A stretch of DNA of 38,482 bases from Anaerolineae bacterium (GTDB lineage Bacteria; Chloroflexota; Anaerolineae; JAAYZQ01). Below the pieces are notes generated by a model that saw only the letters and a program-made list of their open reading frames with translations, searched no databases and had not been told where the DNA came from. A program made the translations under genes and the position numbers. The stretch covers positions 1 through 38,482 of the forward strand of contig JAFGIA010000092.1 of assembly GCA_016929795.1 (NCBI GenBank). The letters run 5' to 3'. Below are positions 25,601 to 33,609 of the stretch, piece after piece. Position 1 is the first letter of the stretch. Each line of letters opens with the position of its first letter.

Positions 25601-25907
25601 GGTGAGTCGCTCCGGGGATCTGTTTCCACGGGTCCCCGTTCGAATCCCACGGATCCGAGCTCTCGAGCGTCGAGAGCGGGTTCCCGGCGTATGGCGTAAA
25701 GCTGCTCCCCAGGGGCCCCGCCGTGACATCTGTCACCTGCGTGACGTCGACCGAGGTAGCGATGTCCAGGTCATCTGCGAACGTGTCACACCAAGTGTTC
25801 GGTCCGCCCTGCGCGAGCAGTGTCCCCGTCACCACGGCGGATATCAACAATGCAGATAGCAGCCAGCTCGAGACCGTGAGCGCCCTTGCTTTCCTGCTCT
25901 CGTTCAT
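22656..25907 (-). CDS. Secreted beta-propeller/LamG protein with C-terminal YLPLVTR end
   Basis: A 1083-residue exported protein. Residues 1-33 are a signal peptide (basic start, WLLSALLISAVVTGTLLA). Residues about 95-400 look like a five-bladed propeller of the GH43/GH32-like class, with repeated SPDGINWT-type blades (three good copies). Two LamG/concanavalin-like domains follow, about 450-655 and 660-875, alike over IEAWVNP, NNY, DYAYG, TWTHVAMTYQ and MDE[VL]R. Just before the first, a short stretch is doubled: LAWYHMNEG at 426 and LAWYHLNEG at 452. Residues 972-1073 are a fibronectin III-like module (LASFSAQPRAG, ETLGFNLYRG) shared with the 1968-residue neighbour. The chain ends in YLPLVTR. 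AAAGGAG precedes the ATG. It probably binds or trims a polysaccharide outside the cell; catalytic acids cannot be assigned by eye. Confidence 0.78.
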   Translation of the reverse strand: MNESRKARALTVSSWLLSALLISAVVTGTLLAQGGPNTWCDTFADDLDIATSVDVTQVTDVTAGPLGSSFTPYAGNPLSTLESSDPWDSNGDPWKQIPGATHPDVQYFPGGMDGYEFWMIFTPLTFATTPPSGTNDWWWERSTLLRSHDGINWIKTDDYTNPLVSPGAPGEWDSGWHADPDFVYAPGKGPDGQSWFLYYTGCGSGGCAIALAMSHDGKHYTKYGTGPVAPAYRCPSVIYDDATETFHMWYNWNAFDIGYATSPDGINWTPYNPTNPGQWGYLVYQAHPGTYDQGGVTHEDVIWFDGQYHMYYLALPTASYAGLIIGHATSPDGINWTQYPTPAMRPGGETWTFWNGPTATVQSFYRPSVAVVDGSLYMYYGGTNTYSAYPAPYYDIGLAFPTMPDGHVELARTTEPAEYPARADTLAWYHMNEGNPPPPSYPGEYQPVDGVLAWYHLNEGAGSTTHDIGGAIDDVGTLNGASWATGLYDAGLSFDGGDTVTAQNSTDLNPQDGVTIEAWVNPSVTKSNNYVAIKMTSGTSDYAYGIKIESGEIWAFIRSGGNLYWAHGGQVPLNTWTHVAMTYQAAPAGTQITLYQDGAEVSSYSQRDPIPANASIATNTGPLYLGVIPVSSPIYYQGVMDEVRIAGRALTAAEIAADGTKTSVTPVVVDASGNTNDGAPQGGAAWSTGRFSYGLAFDGSTGQVTVPHSDTLNPYDGITIEAWVNPAVTKENNYITNKSSTGIADYAYGLKLESGYTGQSEIGGIIGNPAGQLYFAYGGAVPDGQWTHVAMTYQVGDSHVRLYQNGVEVTYRYGNPGVATDTIPPNTYIRSNTAPLNVGFLPTTTPHYYNGTMDELRVLSRALTPGEIANDYGATYAAGGHLRSVLITPPEGQMWDSFCATDDRPLDTGVTYSILGASGEILLASVTDGADISTLGDTPIHLYAELTSNDPARTPAINSWCVSWQEEPTAVDLASFSAQPRAGVIVLAWETASEFETLGFNLYRGDAPGGEQVRLNQAMVPARASGSAHGAVYAWEDADVEPGHAYYYTLEAIDVHGVPVRHGPVWAVAVRAPHSVYLPLVTR

Positions 25908-26001
25908 CGTTCTTCAGCTCCTTTACCCGAGGCTCATAGAGCCCGCGGATCGGGCACTGAGACGTAAGGCAGCCGCACGTCGTCGCGAAACGGGTGACTG
26001 C

Positions 26002-29000
26002 TCAGTGCCTGGTTACGATAGGCAAATAGATCTTGTGCGCCGGTGCCGGCCCCGGAACCGACCACACCGGTCCGTGCAGCGTGTGCCCGCCATGCATGTC
26101 CACCGCCTGGAGCCTGTAGTAGTAGGTGGTCCCGGGCACGACCCCATTGTCCGTCCACGTGTACCTGGCACCCCCCGGCATGCCCGGCGCCTGGCTGGGC
26201 ACGAGTGCTCTGTTCAGCCGGATATAGTTGCCGTCCGATGCAGCGCTGCGCAACAGGTTGAAGCCCAGGTTGTCAATCTCGGTCACCGTCTCCCACGTCA
26301 CCAGGATCTTGCCGGCACCCGGCGTCGCGCGGAAAGAGGCCAGCGCCACGGCGGTGGGATGATCGCTGAAGGTGGCGCTTACCAATTCGACAATCGGTGA
26401 GACAGCCACGTCAGAGGTGGTCAGAGTCGCCCGGTACTGGAGGTAGCGCCCGGCCGGACTGGCGATGGGGCTGTTGACAGTGGCCCACCCGGACCACGAT
26501 CCGTCGGGAACCGCCGTGTCGCCGGTGCGCGTCTCGAAAGCCACAGAGGTGCCGTCAGGCTGGCTGCCGAGCCAGCTCAGATCGAGCCAATATACACTTT
26601 GGCCCGCATCGAACACCCTCGAAACAAAGGTGCCCGCGTCTGCACAAGGGCTCATGTGCAGCCAATCCACAACCAGATTCGCCCCCCCGACGCTCGAATC
26701 GGCCGGCAGCGGGCGCATCGGGATCGAGATCGACACGGCATGTGACGCCACCTGGACGCCATCGACATAGTAGTCGATGTGATCTGTATACCAATCGACG
26801 CGGTAGTGGTGCGGCCCATCAAAGTAGTCGCCGTCGATCGGCGTGCTCACCTCATGCGTGTTCCACGGCAGGGTGCCATCCCAGGAGCGGGCCAGCAGCC
26901 CGGTGCCTGCCGATCCTGTGCTGATGATCGCCCAGGCGTTGCCCGCAGTGGTGCCATAGGTGACGCCAAAGCCCAGGTGCTGGTACTGTGCCGCACCGAA
27001 GGTAGCCACTGCCTCGAGAGAGTGCCCGGCGGTATACGTGGCGTTCGGACCCGCTCGCGCGCCATCGACGGTGAGTGTGCCGCCGGCGACCACGGCCGTG
27101 CCCCCCGGGGCAAACGTAGCACTGGACCAGTCCGGCGGCAGGCTGGTGCCAAAAAACTCGGCGCCGACCGCCGGAGCGAGCATCAGCTCGCCGTCTCCGG
27201 CCTGGGCGATGTAGATAGAACTATCCGGTGTACCACCGCCAAAGTCAGCGACCAGGGTATCTATAAAGCTGCCCGAGGTCACGGTGGTGAACGTCCAGAT
27301 CACGTCACTGCCGAGGGGATTGCCACTCACGTCTGTCACGCTGCCGGCCAGGGTCACTTCGTAGGTCGTGCCGAATGCCAACAGACCGGTCGGATCGAGT
27401 GTGGCCGTCAGCCCGTTGTAGCTGATCGCGGCCGGCACGTCCTCGGTGGCACCCGATGCGCGCAGACGGAAGGTCGCGCTGCCGATGGTCGCCGGATCCA
27501 TTGCCTCGCTGAACTGCACCGTCACATTCGAGGCGAGATCCACGTCGACGGCATTGGGTGCCGGGGAGCGGCTGACGACGGTGGGCGGGACGATGTCCGG
27601 CGTGACGTTATACACCACGCGCACCTGCTCCAGCGCCGGCGTCTGATCCGTGTCCGTCGTCGACAGCTCGGCGCGGTACTGGAGGTAACGAAAGCCGCTT
27701 CCGATCGCCGCCCCGTTCGTGATCGAGGCAAAGCCGCTCCAGCTCGCATCCGGGGCCGGTGTGTTTCCGGTGCGCATGCTCATAGCGACGGCTGTGCCCG
27801 CCGGCGTGTCCACATCCCACGTGATCGTGCCCGAGTCGACCGTGCCATAGGTATCCCACACCCGCGATATGAACGTCCCGGAGGGGGCGTAGGGCCCCAT
27901 GCGCAGCCAATCGACCGACAGGGTGGGCCCACCGACCTGAGAATCGGCCGGCAGGGGGCGCATCGGCGTCGAGATCGCCACCGCGTGCGAGGCGACGTGC
28001 GTGCCATCCACGTAATAGTCGACGTGGTCGGCGTGCCAGTCGACACGGTAGTGATGCGCCGTGCCCAGGTAGTCTCCGGAAATCGCCGTGCTCGTCTCTG
28101 TGTGCCAATCGCCGGTGCCGTTCCACGTCCGCGCCAGCAGCCCGGTGCCACCCTGGCCCGTGCTGATGATGGCCCACGGATAGGCAGGGCTGGTCAGATA
28201 GGTGACGCCAAAGCCCAGGTGCTGGAAAGGCGCCGCGCCAAAGGTAGCCACAGCCTCGAGAGAATGGCCGGGGTCGAACGTGTCGTCCGGGCCGGCGCGC
28301 GCGCCGTCGACGGTGAGCAGGCCGTCGGCGACGACGGCCGTGCCACCTGCGGCAAACGTCGCGCTGACCCAATCGGGCGGAAGCTCAGTTCCGGAGAACT
28401 CGGCCCCGACCACCGGCATGAGGATCACCTCACCATCCGCCATCTGGCTAATGGTGAGATTCTCGTCGGGGGTTCCTGCACCAAAGTCCGCCACCGTCGT
28501 GTCGATCAGGCTGGCCGACGGCGTGGTGAACGTAGCAGGCGGATCTCCTGCTGCCGGCGAGGTGGAAGAGTTGCCTGAAGCATCCGCCGAGGAGACACGA
28601 TAGTAGTAATCGGTGTTGGGCGATAGGCCGGCCAGCGCCACCGTGTGCCCGGTGACGAGTGCAGCATCGGTGAAATTCTGCACCAGCGACCCCGGATCGG
28701 TGCCGTAATCCACGCGCGAGGTCGAAGGCTCATCGGTCGTCCAACTGATCGTCGCCGTCTGTCCGCCCGTAGGATCGGCAGCCAGGTCCGAGATCACGGG
28801 CGGAGTGGTGTCAGGCTCGTACGTCACGCTGTAGGAGCCATCCTCTGCGGCAAAAAAGGCGTATTCCACCCCTTTGACGATCTCGGCCGTGTAGGACACG
28901 GGAGCGCCGTCCCGGCGGAGGGCGTTGAGCGGGATCGACTCGACCGATGTGGGGACCATGCCCTGGAGATTCCGCGCTCCCGCGCCGGTCGTGATGTCAA

Positions 29001-31908
29001 AGCTGAGCGTCGTTCCATCCCAGGCGATGGCGCTGAACGAGGAGCTATTGCGGCCGTCGAGCCAATCGACCATCTGGCGGCCCGACACCACGGGCACCCC
29101 ATGCGCCTGGGCCGAGGCAACCACCTGGTCGGAGCCGCTGTAGGACCAGCCGTACCAGTTGTCGGAGTGCATATTGACGACAAACGCACCATAGTAGCCC
29201 AGAGACCCGAGGGCTGCATCCAGGAAAGAATCACAGATGGTGCGCATGGCCGCTGCGCCCTGCCCGTTGTCGTCCGTCATCTGCGTGCCGCCGTTATAGG
29301 TGTCCAGGAAATCGGTCATCGTGCCATCGAGGGCGACCTGTGCAAACCGCATCAGCATGGCACTGCCCATCTGGTAGGCGGGGTTGACGGTTGCCCAGCT
29401 CGCAGGGTTGTAGGCGATGCTGGTGCTGAGCCGGATACCGAGATCTGCCTCAATCTCGGGCTTGCCGGCGTACCCATGCCAGTCGGCACCACCGGTGTAG
29501 CCGAACCAGGAATAGCAGTGCGCGCGCTCGCTGCCCTGGACGGGGATGCTGGCATATTTGAGCATCAGGGCTTCGAGCTGCGCTGCGTATTGAGCGGGCA
29601 TGTCTGACGGCCACGTGCCACACCAGCCGCCGCCTGAGGCCAACCCCCCGTCGGGGTGCAGGCCGAACTCGAACCCTTCGGCCGTATACGCCGCTGCCTG
29701 CGCGTCAGTCATCAGGTTGCCCTCGTAGCCATAGGAGCTGCTGCGCACGCACTCCCAATCCTCGACCGAGCAGCCAGGCGGGCTCTGCGCCTTGTGGCGT
29801 TCAAAAAAGAGCATGCTGTTGCCGCTCGGGGTGCTCCTGCCCCAGTGATCGTCGCCCGTCAGGATGATGACCGCCTTGTGGCCGCTGGGAAAGTACCAGA
29901 AGCGGGGCAGCGGTTTCTTGTCCCTGTTCATGTACAGGATCAGATTTGCCAGAAAACGCTGCTGCTCGTCGGCCTGCGGGATCGAGATCCTGTCAAAGTC
30001 GATCCAATCAGGGTAGAACAGGTCCAGCGCAGTTCCATAGCTCTGCAGAGGGTTTACGTGCCCGATCTGCCACGCTGGATTTCCCTGGTGTGTGTACACG
30101 ATCGAGCGCGCCAGGTCGAAAGTGAACGCAGCGGCGAGCCCGCCGTTGGCACCAACCGAGTGGAGCGTCACCGCAGGATACACCGTCGGCGTGGTGAGAT
30201 CGGCATAGATCGTGGCCAGGCTCGTGGCGCCGTTCAGTGTATACGCATCGGCCGTCCCGTGAAATTGGAGGCTCTGCCCCACAATGCCTGCCCCCGGACT
30301 GGAGGAATTGTCGATCAAGAGGTAGGCATCAGACACAGTGGTGGAAGCGTCAGCCAACCCGAGCAGGCCGGCCAACTGCTTGTCCGGACGCATGGCGATC
30401 AGATGCCCGCCGGCCGTCACCCAATCGGTGAGCATCGTCACCTGGTCTGCAGTGAGGGCCATATCTCCCAGGATGGCCACATCGTACGCGGCAAGCACTG
30501 CCTCTGTCACAGCGGCGACGTCAATGACTTCGAACTCGTTCAGCCCCTCAGTGCGGATGATTTCCGCATAGTACCGCGTGAATAGGTTGGCAGAGTTGGT
30601 GATGACCAGGATCGGTCCGCCCGGGCCCTGGTCAACGGGCGGCCGCTCTGCCACCATCCCAAACGACCATGTATAGTCAGCCGCCATGGCATTGCCTGCG
30701 GCATCCCGAACCCCGGCCGTGCCGCCCCTGATCGTCGCGGTATAGATCGCAGCATAGTCCAGGTCCGATGTCGGATCCAGCGTAGCACTCTCGGTGGTTG
30801 GATCATACGTGACCGATGCAGGGACGAGAACGTCCCCTGGGGCTCGCAGCTCGAACGTGCTCGCGTCGATCGTGCTCGGATCCATCGCCTCATTGAAATA
30901 CACCGTCGCCCGGGTCGCCAGGCGGAGCCTGGTCACCCCATCAATCGGCTTCACCGAGGCAACTTCGGGCGGGATGGTGTCGGGCGCTTCCGTGGTAAAG
31001 CTCGACGTATGGTCCGCTGCCAGCGCATTCCCGGCGAGATCCGCCACGCCACTGCTCCCACCTACGACGCGCACGGTGTAGGTCGTCGAGATATCCAGAT
31101 CTGCTGCCGGATCGAGGACCGCCGTCCACGTCGCCGAGTTGTAGCTCACAGCGCTCGACACGAGGTTATTCAACGGGTCGCGCAGCTCGATCGTGCCGGT
31201 ATGGACGGTGGTGGCATCCATCGCCTCGTCAAAGGCCACCGTGACATCGGTCGAGACAGAGACCTCTGTCGCCCCATCCTGCGGAGAGACAGAACTGACG
31301 AGCGGCGGTGTTGTGTCCGGGGCCGCGGTCGGGTCAAAGATGAGGTCAACCCAGTAGTTGCTCGCATGATACGACTGATTGAAAAAGCCCCCCGTGTCGC
31401 TGTACACACCGTTCGCCCCGTCGACGCCATCCTCCAGCGCGTGGAGCGGGGGGTTGTCCTTGACGGTCGTCGGATCGTTAAAGTAGTTCTGGCTGTCCGA
31501 GAACCGGCGGTTGCCATCTGCGACATAGTAGGAAATGATATAAGTCGTGTTCGCCACGATGTGGATGGGCGCCGGAAAGATCGCCTCCTGCCAGCCCGAC
31601 GCGGTCTCGCCGGTGAAGGTGACCTCGGCCAGCTTGCTGCCATCCATCGCCCAGAGCCGGCCGATGTGTGTCCCCGTGGCCCCTGTCCACTTGAAAAAGC
31701 GAACCCCTGTCACATAGCCGGCGACATCCGAGCGGAACTTGAGGCCCACTTCGATGGGCAAGAAATTGTCATACGAGGGCAGCGTCGGGGTGACCGGATC
31801 GGGCCAGATACTGCACGGGTATGGGGGCTGTCCCTGCGCCCTGCCTGGCAGGATGCCCAACAATGCTACAATCAGAACCAGGACTAGCACCAATCGCTGT
31901 GCCTTCAT
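26002..31908 (-). CDS. Giant secreted multidomain protein (DUF4082, Ig-like, deacetylase-like, duplicated LamG-like modules)
   Basis: A 1968-residue exported protein. The signal peptide is residues 1-26 (VLVLVLIVALLGILPGRAQG). Residues about 40-192 look like DUF4082, and 200-305 and 312-416 are two Big_5/SbsA-type Ig domains. Residues 430-660 resemble a class I glutamine amidotransferase-like (ThuA-type) fold. Residues 675-950 resemble a NodB polysaccharide deacetylase, with TGDDH (D686/D687), FGLHP (H751) and NMHSD (H914) in the expected order. A fibronectin III domain follows at 1033-1130. Two copies of a 300-residue LamG-like module (1132-1435 and 1545-1848) enclose a third Big_5 domain. 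A FNIII-like module (1855-1955) and a YLPIVTRH end complete it. GGAGGGTGAG precedes the ATG. No clear promoter was found in the 250 bp upstream. A cell-surface role in glycan binding or processing is inferred. Confidence 0.75.
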   Translation of the reverse strand: MKAQRLVLVLVLIVALLGILPGRAQGQPPYPCSIWPDPVTPTLPSYDNFLPIEVGLKFRSDVAGYVTGVRFFKWTGATGTHIGRLWAMDGSKLAEVTFTGETASGWQEAIFPAPIHIVANTTYIISYYVADGNRRFSDSQNYFNDPTTVKDNPPLHALEDGVDGANGVYSDTGGFFNQSYHASNYWVDLIFDPTAAPDTTPPLVSSVSPQDGATEVSVSTDVTVAFDEAMDATTVHTGTIELRDPLNNLVSSAVSYNSATWTAVLDPAADLDISTTYTVRVVGGSSGVADLAGNALAADHTSSFTTEAPDTIPPEVASVKPIDGVTRLRLATRATVYFNEAMDPSTIDASTFELRAPGDVLVPASVTYDPTTESATLDPTSDLDYAAIYTATIRGGTAGVRDAAGNAMAADYTWSFGMVAERPPVDQGPGGPILVITNSANLFTRYYAEIIRTEGLNEFEVIDVAAVTEAVLAAYDVAILGDMALTADQVTMLTDWVTAGGHLIAMRPDKQLAGLLGLADASTTVSDAYLLIDNSSSPGAGIVGQSLQFHGTADAYTLNGATSLATIYADLTTPTVYPAVTLHSVGANGGLAAAFTFDLARSIVYTHQGNPAWQIGHVNPLQSYGTALDLFYPDWIDFDRISIPQADEQQRFLANLILYMNRDKKPLPRFWYFPSGHKAVIILTGDDHWGRSTPSGNSMLFFERHKAQSPPGCSVEDWECVRSSSYGYEGNLMTDAQAAAYTAEGFEFGLHPDGGLASGGGWCGTWPSDMPAQYAAQLEALMLKYASIPVQGSERAHCYSWFGYTGGADWHGYAGKPEIEADLGIRLSTSIAYNPASWATVNPAYQMGSAMLMRFAQVALDGTMTDFLDTYNGGTQMTDDNGQGAAAMRTICDSFLDAALGSLGYYGAFVVNMHSDNWYGWSYSGSDQVVASAQAHGVPVVSGRQMVDWLDGRNSSSFSAIAWDGTTLSFDITTGAGARNLQGMVPTSVESIPLNALRRDGAPVSYTAEIVKGVEYAFFAAEDGSYSVTYEPDTTPPVISDLAADPTGGQTATISWTTDEPSTSRVDYGTDPGSLVQNFTDAALVTGHTVALAGLSPNTDYYYRVSSADASGNSSTSPAAGDPPATFTTPSASLIDTTVADFGAGTPDENLTISQMADGEVILMPVVGAEFSGTELPPDWVSATFAAGGTAVVADGLLTVDGARAGPDDTFDPGHSLEAVATFGAAPFQHLGFGVTYLTSPAYPWAIISTGQGGTGLLARTWNGTGDWHTETSTAISGDYLGTAHHYRVDWHADHVDYYVDGTHVASHAVAISTPMRPLPADSQVGGPTLSVDWLRMGPYAPSGTFISRVWDTYGTVDSGTITWDVDTPAGTAVAMSMRTGNTPAPDASWSGFASITNGAAIGSGFRYLQYRAELSTTDTDQTPALEQVRVVYNVTPDIVPPTVVSRSPAPNAVDVDLASNVTVQFSEAMDPATIGSATFRLRASGATEDVPAAISYNGLTATLDPTGLLAFGTTYEVTLAGSVTDVSGNPLGSDVIWTFTTVTSGSFIDTLVADFGGGTPDSSIYIAQAGDGELMLAPAVGAEFFGTSLPPDWSSATFAPGGTAVVAGGTLTVDGARAGPNATYTAGHSLEAVATFGAAQYQHLGFGVTYGTTAGNAWAIISTGSAGTGLLARSWDGTLPWNTHEVSTPIDGDYFDGPHHYRVDWYTDHIDYYVDGVQVASHAVSISIPMRPLPADSSVGGANLVVDWLHMSPCADAGTFVSRVFDAGQSVYWLDLSWLGSQPDGTSVAFETRTGDTAVPDGSWSGWATVNSPIASPAGRYLQYRATLTTSDVAVSPIVELVSATFSDHPTAVALASFRATPGAGKILVTWETVTEIDNLGFNLLRSAASDGNYIRLNRALVPSQAPGMPGGARYTWTDNGVVPGTTYYYRLQAVDMHGGHTLHGPVWSVPGPAPAHKIYLPIVTRH
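26365..27276 (-). repeat. Intragenic ~0.9-kb direct repeat, copy 2
   Basis: Encodes residues 1545-1848 of the giant secreted protein. It matches copy 1 (27604-28515) over long stretches, for example GHSLEAVATFGAA, HLGFGVTY, HHYRVDW and MRPLPADS. Protein identity looks to be well over half by eye. Confidence 0.8.
27604..28515 (-). repeat. Intragenic ~0.9-kb direct repeat, copy 1
   Basis: Encodes residues 1132-1435. The two copies are separated by one Ig-like (Big_5) domain, so the duplicated piece may have been LamG-like plus spacer. Copy 1 carries VDGTHVASHAV and copy 2 VDGVQVASHAV at the same place, showing divergence after duplication. Confidence 0.8.
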
Positions 31909-32052
31909 TGCTCACCCTCCTGCAATTGCTTAACATAGAGAAAAAAGCTACCTGGCTCGCTGCGCTTTTGGCCTTGAGGACTGCACCACGAGTCAGCAAG
32001 ATGGCTTGGATCGGCAAAGTGCTACATAAACCCAACTTATTGTAGGGGGGAA

Positions 32053-32117
32053 AGGTTAATGCGCGGTAAATTGTCGGGTAGAGAAGTGTTACGAATCAGG
32101 TTAATGTACGTTAAAAT
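32053..32117 (+). repeat. Imperfect direct repeat upstream of the MFS promoter
   Basis: AGGTTAATGCGCGGTAAATT (32053-32072) and AGGTTAATGTACGTTAAAAT (32098-32117) agree at 16 of 20 positions, 45 bp apart. They lie in the 338-bp gap between the divergent giant secreted protein and the MFS gene, just upstream of the MFS promoter, and could be binding sites for a regulator. The rest of 31909-32130 shows no gene. Confidence 0.45.
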
Positions 32118-32138
32118 CCAGTCACCGCTGCAATGTCC

Positions 32139-32167
32139 TTGTCCTCTCTGGAGCTTTGTGGTACAAT
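32139..32167 (+). promoter_or_regulatory. Sigma-70-type promoter for the MFS gene
   Basis: TTGTCC (32139-32144) and TACAAT (32162-32167) are separated by 17 nt. Transcription would start near 32174, giving a leader of about 73 nt to the GTG at 32247. This excludes upstream in-frame ATGs at 32133 and 32166 as starts. Confidence 0.55.
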
Positions 32168-32180
32168 GCCCGGTGCAGCA

Positions 32181-32208
32181 GCTTGTTTCACAGACTTGAC
32201 AAACAAGC
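32181..32208. promoter_or_regulatory. Perfect 8-bp inverted repeat in the MFS leader (possible operator)
   Basis: GCTTGTTT (32181-32188) and AAACAAGC (32201-32208) flank a 12-nt spacer just after the predicted transcription start. The position suits a repressor operator or a leader hairpin. No T-tract follows. Confidence 0.45.
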
Positions 32209-32246
32209 GTCAATTCATCACCCATGGGATACGGTGCGAGTCAACG

Positions 32247-33545
32247 GTGACAACGATTAACCTGCCTGGCAGATCTCAACTCGGTGGCTACCCTCGCCAA
32301 TTCTGGGTGCTGTTCTGGGGCGTGTTGATCAACACCGCCGGCAGCAGCATGGTCTGGCCGTTCATGACCATCTACCTGCGCCAGAAACTGGACGTGCCGC
32401 TGACCACGGTCACCCTGCTGATGACCCTCAGCTCGGCCGCCAGCCTGGCCGCGGTGGCAGTCGCCGGGCCGGTGGTCGACCGCTTTGGGCGCAAGGGGGC
32501 CATGGTGTTGGGCCTGGCTTCGGGCGCGGCGGTACGCCTCGCGATGAGCGTCGCCGGCACGCTGCCCGCCTGGGCCGTGGTGATGGGCCTGCACGGAGCC
32601 GTGGGCCCACTCTACCAGGTGGGCGCCGATTCAATGATCGCCGACCTGATCCCGCCCGAGCGCCGGGTGAGTGCCTACGCCCTGATGCGCATGATCTCAA
32701 ACCTGGGCATCGCCATCGGCCCCGCGGTGGGTGGATTCGTGGCCGCGACGTCGTACAGCGTGGCCTTTTACATCGCCGCCGGCGCCACGACGATCTATGC
32801 CCTGCTGATCCTGATCCTGGCCCGCGAGACGATCCCCCGCCGGCAATCCGGCGAGCAAACGACCCGTAGCGCAAAGCAAGCGGACGATTCCCTGGCAAAA
32901 GCACTCGCCTCTCCCGGCCCGGCCGATCTGCCTCGCCGCGAGGGGGGCTACCGCCCCGTGCTGCGCGACCGGCGATTCCTGGGCTTTTGCGGCCTGTTCA
33001 GCCTGGTCACCATCGCCCCGTCGATGGTCATGGTCCTGCTGCCGGTCTATGCCAAGGAGCAGTTTGGCGTGCCCGAGAACCAGTACGGCTTTATCATGGC
33101 CACCAACGCGGCGATGGTCGTGCTGTTCCAGTACCTGGTCACCCAGGCCACCAAGCGCCGCACCCCCGGCTGGGTGCTGGCTGCCGGCGCGCTCTTTTAC
33201 GGAGTGGGGGCCGGCAGCGTGGCCTGGGGATCGAGCTTTGTCGCCTTCTGGCTGAGCATGGTCATCCTGACCATCGGCGAGCTGCTGCTGATGCCCACGA
33301 GTACAGCCCTGGTGGCGAGCCTGGCCCCCGTCGAGATGCGCGGCCGCTACATGGGCCTCTACAACCTGACCTGGAGTGTGGCCTATGGGCTCGGCCCGGT
33401 GCTGGGCGGGGTGCTGAACGACCAGATTGCCCCCGCCGCCACCTGGTACGGCGGCATGGCGGCCGGGCTCATGGCCATGGCCGGCTTTATGCTGATGGCT
33501 TCCCGGCTGGGCAAGGAGCTCGAACCTCGCGCTCTGCCCACTTGA
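32247..33545 (+). CDS. MFS transporter, drug/metabolite efflux-like
   Basis: A 432-residue membrane protein with about twelve hydrophobic segments. It begins near LPGRSQLGGYPRQFWVLFWG and has the MFS loop signature GPVVDRFGRKGAMVLG between segments 2 and 3. The central cytoplasmic loop is long and polar (about residues 190-230). DRRFLGFCGLFSL opens the second half, and MRGRYMGLYNLTWSVAYGLGPVLGG marks segment 11. The overall pattern matches DHA1-type efflux permeases. The GTG start is chosen because it is the first in-frame start after the predicted transcription start; its ribosome-binding site is poor, so the start is uncertain by a few codons. Substrate unknown. The ABC exporter gene follows with its own promoter overlapping this gene's stop. 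Confidence 0.78.
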   Translation: MTTINLPGRSQLGGYPRQFWVLFWGVLINTAGSSMVWPFMTIYLRQKLDVPLTTVTLLMTLSSAASLAAVAVAGPVVDRFGRKGAMVLGLASGAAVRLAMSVAGTLPAWAVVMGLHGAVGPLYQVGADSMIADLIPPERRVSAYALMRMISNLGIAIGPAVGGFVAATSYSVAFYIAAGATTIYALLILILARETIPRRQSGEQTTRSAKQADDSLAKALASPGPADLPRREGGYRPVLRDRRFLGFCGLFSLVTIAPSMVMVLLPVYAKEQFGVPENQYGFIMATNAAMVVLFQYLVTQATKRRTPGWVLAAGALFYGVGAGSVAWGSSFVAFWLSMVILTIGELLLMPTSTALVASLAPVEMRGRYMGLYNLTWSVAYGLGPVLGGVLNDQIAPAATWYGGMAAGLMAMAGFMLMASRLGKELEPRALPT

Positions 33546-33570
33546 CCCCTTGAGAGGATGGGGTTATACT
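33542..33570 (+). promoter_or_regulatory. Sigma-70-type promoter for the ABC exporter, overlapping the upstream stop
   Basis: TTGACC (33542-33547) and TATACT (33565-33570) lie 17 nt apart. The -35 box contains the TGA of the MFS gene (33543-33545). The leader to the ATG at 33610 would be about 33 nt. Confidence 0.65.
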
Positions 33571-33609
33571 CTGGAACATGATCCTACCCCAGCCATGTAG
33601 AGTGCCAAA

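Noticed and set aside
24510..25859. Plus-strand open frame opposite the propeller domain of the 1083-aa protein
   Set aside because: Antisense of a recognisable propeller with a signal peptide; no domain or ribosome-binding site.
26779..28578. Long plus-strand open frame (about 600 codons) opposite the giant secreted protein
   Set aside because: Its Arg/Gly/His-rich composition mirrors the real gene, and it repeats with the duplicated modules of the opposite strand; no start signal.
31909..32060. c-di-GMP (GEMM) riboswitch before the giant secreted protein
   Set aside because: Short resemblances (GGCCAAAAGCGCAGCGAGCC, GGTAGC) occur on the minus strand, but the conserved core order and tetraloop/receptor parts are missing.
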